Shown here piece after piece: positions 58,676 to 64,000 of a DNA stretch of 64,000 nt (within the stretch, counting starts at the first letter, position 1; the number at the start of each line of letters is the position of its first letter). The notes under the pieces were generated by a model. That model had not been told where the DNA came from. It saw nothing but the letters and a program-made list of their open reading frames with translations, and made no database searches. The translations under genes and the position numbers were made by a program. Source of the DNA: Luedemannella flava (GTDB taxonomy: Bacteria > Actinomycetota > Actinomycetes > Mycobacteriales > Micromonosporaceae); NCBI RefSeq assembly GCF_039528515.1, contig NZ_BAAALT010000084.1, forward strand, positions 1-64,000. Reading direction: 5' to 3'.

Positions 58676-59932
58676 ATGTACGTTTCGGTGCGCGACCGGC
58701 CGGGGACGGACACGACCCCGGCCGGTCGGCGCGGCCGGGTCGCGTCCACCGTCGTGCTGCTGGGCGTCGTCAGCCTGCTCACGGACGTCTCCTCGGAGAT
58801 GGTCAACGCGGTACTGCCGATCTACCTGACCAAGGTGCTCGGGCTCGGCATCCTCGCGTACGGCGTGGTTGATGGTATTTATCAGGGTGTGTCGGCGCTT
58901 GTCCGGGTTGTTGGCGGCTACCTGGCCGATCGGTACGACCATCCCAAGTGGGTGGCCGCCGCCGGCTACAGCGTTTCCGCCCTCAGCCGGATCGCCCTGC
59001 TGCCGGCGCACGGCTTCGCCTCGGTCAGCGCGGTCATCACGGCCGACCGGCTCGGCAAAGGGCTGCGCACCGCCCCGCGGGACACGATGATCGCGGCGGC
59101 GTCGCCGCCGGACGCGCTCGGCCGCAACTTCGGCGTCCACCGTGCGCTGGACACGGTCGGCGCCACCATCGGACCCCTGGCCGCGTTCGGTCTGCTGCTC
59201 TTCGTGGCCGACGGGTACGACGCGATCTTCGTGGTGTCGTTCGCGGTAGCCGTGGCCGGCGTGGCCGTCCTCGTGCTGCTCGTGCCGGGCCGGCGCGCGC
59301 GCCGTCGGCAGGGGCCCCGCACGGTCACCGCCCGTGGCGTGCTGCGCCAGCTGGCATCGCCGGCGGTGCGTCGCCCGGTCGCGGCGGCCGGCCTGCTCGG
59401 CCTCGTCACCATCGGCGACGGCTTCCTCTACCTGGCGCTGCAGGACCGCGACAACCTCGCCGCCCGGTACTTCCCGTTGCTCTACGTCGGCACCAACATC
59501 GCCTACCTGGCGCTCGCCGTCCCCCTGGGGCGGCTGGCCGACCGGATCGGCCGGGCCCGCGTGTTCGTGGGCGGGCAGCTCGCCCTCGTCGCCGTGTACC
59601 TCGTGGCCAGCGGCCCGCTCAGCGGCCTGGGTACGACGGTCGTCGCGCTGGCGCTGCTCGGCACCTACTACGCGGCGACCGATGGCGTCCTGCCGGCGCT
59701 GGTGAGTCGCGTTGCGCCGGAGACGGGGCGGGCCAGCGCGATCGCCGCCGCGCAGACCGCCGTCGTGCTGGCCCGGTTCGTCGCGTCGTTGGGCTTCGGC
59801 TGGCTCTGGATGACCATCGGGCTTCAGCACGCGTTGTGGCTCGCCTGCGGGTTGTTGCTGGTCGCGCTCCCGGCGGCCGGCTGGCTCCTGGGCCTGCACC
59901 GCCGCGGCACCCCGGCGCGGGTGGCGCCGTGA
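58676..59932 (+). CDS. MFS transporter
   Basis: 418 residues with about twelve membrane helices. The first cytosolic loop has the MFS motif-A-like GGYLADRYDHPKW, and a second copy GRLADRIGRARV lies in the C-half. It begins 11 nt after the aminotransferase stop and ends in a GTGA overlap with the next gene. The substrate is unknown. Position within the cluster suggests a sugar or precursor; efflux is equally possible. Confidence 0.85.
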   Translation: MYVSVRDRPGTDTTPAGRRGRVASTVVLLGVVSLLTDVSSEMVNAVLPIYLTKVLGLGILAYGVVDGIYQGVSALVRVVGGYLADRYDHPKWVAAAGYSVSALSRIALLPAHGFASVSAVITADRLGKGLRTAPRDTMIAAASPPDALGRNFGVHRALDTVGATIGPLAAFGLLLFVADGYDAIFVVSFAVAVAGVAVLVLLVPGRRARRRQGPRTVTARGVLRQLASPAVRRPVAAAGLLGLVTIGDGFLYLALQDRDNLAARYFPLLYVGTNIAYLALAVPLGRLADRIGRARVFVGGQLALVAVYLVASGPLSGLGTTVVALALLGTYYAATDGVLPALVSRVAPETGRASAIAAAQTAVVLARFVASLGFGWLWMTIGLQHALWLACGLLLVALPAAGWLLGLHRRGTPARVAP

Positions 59933-60984
59933 CGGACGCGCCGTCGGAGCTCGAACCCGCCGAACCCCGGCCCATGTCGCGCCGTCGCGTCGTGGTGCTG
60001 GCGTTGGTGCTGACCGCGTGCGTGGCTGCCGCCACCGCCTACGTCATCCACGCGCGCAACGTCCGCCTGACGGTCGAACGGACCGCGCCGAGCCTGGCGA
60101 CCCGCGACGACCTCGAGGCGGTGTCGGCGGTGCCGCATCTGGTGTTCCGCAACACCGCGCTGGGCGACGGCTACGGTCACGCGGCGGTCGTCGCGCTCAC
60201 CGACGTGGACGGACCACGCGCGTTGACCGGGAGCGCGTGCGAGCGTGTCTACCAACGGTCGGACCGCACCATCTGCCTGTCCGCCGAGCGCAAGCTGGTC
60301 ACGACCTACCGGGCCCAGCTGCTCGACAGGCAGTGGCGGCCCGTCCGCGACCTGCCGCTGGTGGGTCTGCCGAGCCGGGCGCGGCTGTCCGCCGACGGCA
60401 CCTTCGTGGCGACCACCACGTTCGTGTCCGGCGACTCGTACGCCCAACCGGGCCAGTTCTCCACCCGTACGGTGGTCACACCGACGGCCGGCGGCGGGGG
60501 CGTGGACCTGGAGCAGTTCCGGCTCATCGTCGACGGTCGACAGGTCAGCGCCGCGGACCGGAACGTGTGGGGGGTGACCTTCGCCGACGGTGACACGTTC
60601 TATGCGACCGCCGCGTCATCGGGCACCACATGGCTGGTGCGCGGCAGCATGGCGGCACGTACGCTAACAGCGCTCCGCGAGGACGTCGAGTGCCCGTCGC
60701 TGTCACCCGACGGCACCCGGATCGCCTTCAAGAAGCACGGCACGCTGCCGCCAGGTAAGTGGCGGTTGGCGGTGTTGGACCTGGCGACGATGCGCGAGAC
60801 CCTGCTCGGCGAGCAGCGCAGCGTCGACGATCAGGCGGAATGGCTCGACAACGGCAATGTTCTGTACGGAATGCCGCGCACCGGCGCGGTGGCGACCAGT
60901 GACGTCTGGGTGACCCCGGCCGATGGATCCGGCACCCCCCGGGTGCTCGTCCACGACGCGTGGTCGCCCAGCGTCGTTCGATGA
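59929..60984 (+). CDS. Membrane-anchored TolB-like beta-propeller protein
   Basis: 351 residues. A cytosolic N-terminus of about 20 residues is followed by one membrane helix (about 20-43, VVVLALVLTACVAAATAYVI) and an extracytoplasmic domain with propeller-like blades: LSADGTFVATTTFV, CPSLSPDGTRIAFKKHG, WRLAVLDLATMRETLLGEQ and QAEWLDNGNVLYGM. Function unknown; probably part of the surface machinery. GTG 59929 overlaps the MFS stop. Confidence 0.75.
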   Translation: MTDAPSELEPAEPRPMSRRRVVVLALVLTACVAAATAYVIHARNVRLTVERTAPSLATRDDLEAVSAVPHLVFRNTALGDGYGHAAVVALTDVDGPRALTGSACERVYQRSDRTICLSAERKLVTTYRAQLLDRQWRPVRDLPLVGLPSRARLSADGTFVATTTFVSGDSYAQPGQFSTRTVVTPTAGGGGVDLEQFRLIVDGRQVSAADRNVWGVTFADGDTFYATAASSGTTWLVRGSMAARTLTALREDVECPSLSPDGTRIAFKKHGTLPPGKWRLAVLDLATMRETLLGEQRSVDDQAEWLDNGNVLYGMPRTGAVATSDVWVTPADGSGTPRVLVHDAWSPSVVR

Positions 60985-61012
60985 CCGTAGAGGAGTGATC
61001 AGAGGCTTGAGC

Positions 61013-61966
61013 ATGACCGCCTACGAATCCGAGCGTGCCTTCGCGGGCGAGCACGAGCTGGCCGACTGCGCGGTCATCGTGGTGACGTACCGCAGCGCGA
61101 AGGACATCGCGGGCCTCCTGGATTCGCTGCCCGCCGCGGCCGACGGGCTGCGCCTGCGCGTCGTGGTGGTGGACAACGAGTCGAACGACGGCATCGAGCA
61201 GGTCGTCGCGCGGTACCCGGGGGTGCGGCTCGTGCACTCGGGCGGCAACCTGGGCTACTCCGGTGGCATCAACGTCGGCCGCCAGCACCGCCGGGCCGCC
61301 CGGTCGGTGCTCATCCTCAATCCGGACCTGCAGGCGGCGCCGGGATCCATCCGGCGGATGTACGAGGTGCTCAGCGAGCCCGGCGTGGAAGCCGTGGTGC
61401 CGCGGATGCGCGGCGACGACGGCCACACCTCGCCGTCGCTGCGGCGAGAACCGTCCATCGCCCGGGCGCTGGCCGACGGGCTCCTGGGCGCGTCCTGGGC
61501 CGGCCGGCCGGGCTGGCTGTCGGAGATGGTGTGGGATCCGTCGGTCTACGAGGCGCCCGGTCCGGTCGAGTGGGCCACCGGGGCGGCGCTGCTCGTCTCC
61601 GCTGACGCGGACGCGGCCGTCGGCGCGTGGGACGACCAACGCTTCTTCCTGTACTCGGAGGAGACCGACTACTGCCGGCGCCTGCGCGCGGAGGGCTACG
61701 CCATCCGCTACGCGCCCGACGCCGAGGTGCTCCACCGCGGGGCCGGATCCGGCACCAGTCCGGACCTCGTCGCGCTCAATGAGGTCAACCGCGTGCGGTA
61801 CTACCGCAAGTACCACGGGCCCGTCGCGAGCGCGGTGTTCCGGGGCGTCGTGATCCTCAGTGAACTGCTGCGCATCCGCCGTCCGGGCAACCGTCGCGCC
61901 CTGCACATGCTGCTGTCGCGCCGCCGCTGGGTGAACCTCCCCGGCGCCACCCGTACCATCCGCTAG
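61013..61966 (+). CDS. Family 2 glycosyltransferase, WbbL-like
   Basis: 317 residues. VIVVTYRSAKDIAGLLDSLP, VVVVDNESNDGIEQ and NLGYSGGINVG near the N-terminus and LILNPDLQ (acidic NPD variant of DxD) identify the GT2 rhamnosyltransferase-like type. ATG 61013 follows AGAGG; TTG 61007 is an in-frame alternative. It lies 28 bases after the TolB-like gene and 16 bases before the DUF6492 gene. Confidence 0.9.
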   Translation: MTAYESERAFAGEHELADCAVIVVTYRSAKDIAGLLDSLPAAADGLRLRVVVVDNESNDGIEQVVARYPGVRLVHSGGNLGYSGGINVGRQHRRAARSVLILNPDLQAAPGSIRRMYEVLSEPGVEAVVPRMRGDDGHTSPSLRREPSIARALADGLLGASWAGRPGWLSEMVWDPSVYEAPGPVEWATGAALLVSADADAAVGAWDDQRFFLYSEETDYCRRLRAEGYAIRYAPDAEVLHRGAGSGTSPDLVALNEVNRVRYYRKYHGPVASAVFRGVVILSELLRIRRPGNRRALHMLLSRRRWVNLPGATRTIR

Positions 61967-61982
61967 CGATTCGGAGATCAGC

Positions 61983-62843
61983 GTGACCACAATGGACGTC
62001 ATCACCCCCAGCTTCTCCGGGGACTTTGAGCTGTGCGTTGACCTCAACGCGTCCGTGCTCGCGAACACCCCGCCGACGGTGCGGCATCACATCATCGTGC
62101 CGGGCCGCGACCTGGAGCTGTTCGGCCGGCTGGCCAACGAGCGCACGATCGTGAGCGATGAGGGCCGGCTGCTGCCCCGGTCGCTCGTGTCCGTGCCCGG
62201 GACGAAGTACTCGGTGAACCTGCGCCGTCCGTACCCGCCGGTGCGCGGTTGGATCATCCAGCAGATCGTGAAGCTGGGCGCGGCGGCCGCCGCCGAGGCC
62301 GACGTGGTCGTCCTGGTCGACTCCGACATCGTCTTCGCCCGGCCGTTCGGACCGGACACGTTCGTCCGTGACGGCGTCGTGCGCCTCTACCGCAAGCCGA
62401 ACGAGATCGACGACCGGTTGCCCAGGCACATGATCTGGCACCGGGCCGCCCGTGAGCTGCTCGGCCTGAGCGCGCAGCAGCCGCCGTACACCGACTACGT
62501 CTCCTCGTTGCTCGCCTGGGACCCGCGGCTCGTGAAGAGCATGCTGGAGCGCATCGAGAAGGTCACGCGGCAGCCGTGGCAGACCGCTATCGGCTCCCAG
62601 CTGCACTTCTCCGAGTGGACGCTCTACGGGGTCTTCGTGGAGGAGGTGCTGGGCGCGCCGGCGAACCAGTTCGCCTCCGACGACACGCTGTGCCACAGCT
62701 ACTGGGAGGAGACCCCGCTGGACGAGAACAGCGCGCGGGAGTTCCTGTCCGCCATCAAGCCCGATGACATCGCGGTCATGATCTCGGCCAAGTCCCGTAC
62801 GCCGTTGGAGCTGCGGCGCAAGGCGTGGGCGAGCCTGTCCTAG
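61983..62843 (+). CDS. DUF6492-type glycosyltransferase-like protein
   Basis: 286 residues. VITPSFSGDFELCVDLNASV opens a GT-A-like fold and VVVLVDSDIVFARPF carries a DSD metal motif (about residue 110). Charged pairs RKPNEIDDRLP and HSYWEETPLDENSAREF follow. DUF6492 proteins are found in exopolysaccharide clusters; the sugar donor is unknown. GTG 61983 is the start. Confidence 0.72.
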   Translation: MTTMDVITPSFSGDFELCVDLNASVLANTPPTVRHHIIVPGRDLELFGRLANERTIVSDEGRLLPRSLVSVPGTKYSVNLRRPYPPVRGWIIQQIVKLGAAAAAEADVVVLVDSDIVFARPFGPDTFVRDGVVRLYRKPNEIDDRLPRHMIWHRAARELLGLSAQQPPYTDYVSSLLAWDPRLVKSMLERIEKVTRQPWQTAIGSQLHFSEWTLYGVFVEEVLGAPANQFASDDTLCHSYWEETPLDENSAREFLSAIKPDDIAVMISAKSRTPLELRRKAWASLS

Positions 62844-62865
62844 CCGTCCGGGGCGCGACGGCGGG

Positions 62866-64000
62866 TCAGTAGGCGCCGCAGGACGACCCGCCGTCCACCC
62901 GGTAGATGTGCACCGCGTTGCTGTTGGCGAACGTGTCGGTGAAGGCGCCCTTCGTCGTGGTGATCGTGCGGCGCTCGTCGAGCACCGTGATCGTGGCGTC
63001 GCCGACGCACTTCAGGGTGAAGGTCGCCTTCGTGCGGCCGGGCGCCGCCGCCCCGGCGATGATGTAGAAGTTGCCGTCGTACCACTTCACCGCCGCGTCG
63101 ACGCCCGAGCTCGTCTTGAGGACGCCGTCCGCGAACGGCGCGTTCAGCACCGGTGCGAGCCGCTTGACGCGGGCGTTGAGCTTGCTGACGGCGGCGCGCA
63201 TGTCGCGGTAGCACGGGTCCCGGAGCAGGTGCTGGGTCAGGCAGTTGCCGCCGAAGCTGTGGTTGAAGTAGATGATGCCGCGCGCGCCGTGGATGATGCT
63301 GCTCCACACCCCGGCGACCACCTGCTCCGGCGTGGCGGTCGGGTAGTAGTCCTCCGTGAACGGGTGGCCCAGCTCGACGAAGTTCCAGACCGGCTTGCTG
63401 CGCGCGGGCTTGACCAGGGAACGCACCCGGTCGACCGTGTCGCCGTAGTTGGACGCGAGGTGGCACTTGTCGTCGGGCACCTTGCCGCCGCCGTAGAACG
63501 TGCCGCCCTCACTGAAACCGCAGATGTTGAGGTCCGTGAACCAGTAGGTGTCGGCGGAGACGACGTCCTGGAACTCGTTGACGAAGACCGACGCCTGCTC
63601 CTTGCTCTGCCAGAACGAGATGCCCTTGCCGTAGTTGCTGAACCGCAGCCGCTTGTCGTCGGGCAGCTTGGCGGCGAGCTGCCGTTGGATCGTGTAACCG
63701 CAGTCGCCGCCCGAGCAGATGTCACCCTCGCCGGGGAAGTTGCCGGTCCACGGGTTGCTGCCGGGGCCGCCCCACATGTCGACCTCGTCGGAGACGAGCC
63801 AGCCGACCGTCTCCGAACCGGCTCCCATGCCCGGCTCGCTGGCGATGGCGTACATGCCGGCTTCCTTGATGAGGCTGCGCTTGGTGCTGTTGGTGAGCTC
63901 GATGTAGGTGTTGATGCCGGCGGCCTTGTCCTGGGCGATGTCGTCGCGGGACACGACACTCTCGAACCACACCGCGAGCGGGAAGAAGTCCTTGGAGGTC
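62866..64000 (-). CDS. Secreted TIM-barrel-like protein, paralogue B (5' end outside window)
   Basis: Partial: the frame continues past the right edge on the minus strand, so the signal peptide is not seen. At least 378 residues are visible. It aligns in order with paralogue A at 51387: FFPLAVWFESV, GWLVSDEVDMWGG, TYWFTDLNICG, PVWNFVELGHPF, AGVWSSIIHGARGIIYFNHSF and a matching Cys-containing C-terminus (GGSSCGAY against GGSSCGLT). The two copies bracket the core polysaccharide genes in opposite orientation. An enzyme acting on the glycan is possible but unproven. Confidence 0.75.
   Translation of the reverse strand, partial: TSKDFFPLAVWFESVVSRDDIAQDKAAGINTYIELTNSTKRSLIKEAGMYAIASEPGMGAGSETVGWLVSDEVDMWGGPGSNPWTGNFPGEGDICSGGDCGYTIQRQLAAKLPDDKRLRFSNYGKGISFWQSKEQASVFVNEFQDVVSADTYWFTDLNICGFSEGGTFYGGGKVPDDKCHLASNYGDTVDRVRSLVKPARSKPVWNFVELGHPFTEDYYPTATPEQVVAGVWSSIIHGARGIIYFNHSFGGNCLTQHLLRDPCYRDMRAAVSKLNARVKRLAPVLNAPFADGVLKTSSGVDAAVKWYDGNFYIIAGAAAPGRTKATFTLKCVGDATITVLDERRTITTTKGAFTDTFANSNAVHIYRVDGGSSCGAY

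Overview
The window is high-GC, densely coded chromosomal DNA of an actinobacterium. Several features point to Micromonosporaceae (inference from gene order and family types, not tested by search): an Arg/Asp/Gly-rich insertion in the Rho N-terminus, the rho-rpmE-prfA-prmC-sua5 block, glyA leading into the atp operon, the order atpC-DUF2550-cobO-murA, NucS as mismatch endonuclease, and at least 14 genes with a TANNNT/CANNNT -10 hexamer 6-8 nt before the start codon, which implies leaderless mRNAs. No tRNA, rRNA, CRISPR-cas, IS element or prophage gene was recognised.

Layout. (1) 1-9.1 kb: translation and housekeeping genes: rho (5'-truncated), a NUDIX hydrolase, rpmE, prfA, prmC, the t6A enzyme Sua5/YwlC, a low-molecular-weight tyrosine phosphatase, a convergent SDR-DUF2867 protein, and glyA. 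(2) 9.1-19.7 kb: an AtpI-like membrane protein containing an ambiguous base, a 1.1-kb non-coding interval holding a satellite of 22-bp palindromes repeated every 42 bp, then atpZ-B-E-F-H-A-G-D. A LytR-CpsA-Psr (LCP) gene separates atpD from an unusually short atpC. (3) 19.7-23.3 kb: cobalamin adenosyltransferase, MurA with Asp in place of the fosfomycin-target Cys, a DUF2007-like membrane protein, and 3-hydroxybutyryl-CoA dehydrogenase, ending in a 119-bp nested inverted repeat.

(4) 23.3-36.4 kb: a carbohydrate-utilisation locus for a uronic-acid polysaccharide. The leftward operon encodes a DUF2264 protein, an ABC sugar importer (binding protein and two permeases), a DUF624 protein, a GH88 unsaturated glucuronyl hydrolase, an IolB/KduI-family isomerase and KduD. 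A divergent heparinase II/III-like lyase is followed by two regulators that join a DeoR-type helix-turn-helix to a LacI-type sugar sensor. Together they could cleave the polymer, import unsaturated oligosaccharides, remove the terminal unsaturated uronate and convert it to 2-keto-3-deoxygluconate. (5) 36.4-46.5 kb: an ABC-2 exporter, DUF4126, NucS, an aldehyde dehydrogenase and an SDR, a kinase-like protein with TrmO, a tandem 3-hydroxyacyl-CoA dehydrogenase, a small Cys/His protein and an alpha/beta hydrolase. A perfect 48-bp palindrome lies between nucS and the aldehyde dehydrogenase gene.

(6) 46.7-64 kb: a surface or exopolysaccharide cluster with a WecG/TagA transferase, three glycosyltransferase-type proteins, a Wzz-like protein, an O-antigen-ligase-like protein and amino-sugar genes (WbpB/WlbA-, WbpD- and WbpE-like, plus an epimerase, a second DegT aminotransferase and a PglD/NeuD-like acetyltransferase), an MFS transporter and a TolB-like protein. 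Two paralogous secreted TIM-barrel-like proteins bracket the core of this cluster; the second runs off the right edge.

The signals least explained by known families are the helically phased palindrome array at 9862-10178 and its diverged continuation to 10430, the two long palindromes at 23189-23307 and 39603-39650, and the paired secreted proteins around the polysaccharide genes.
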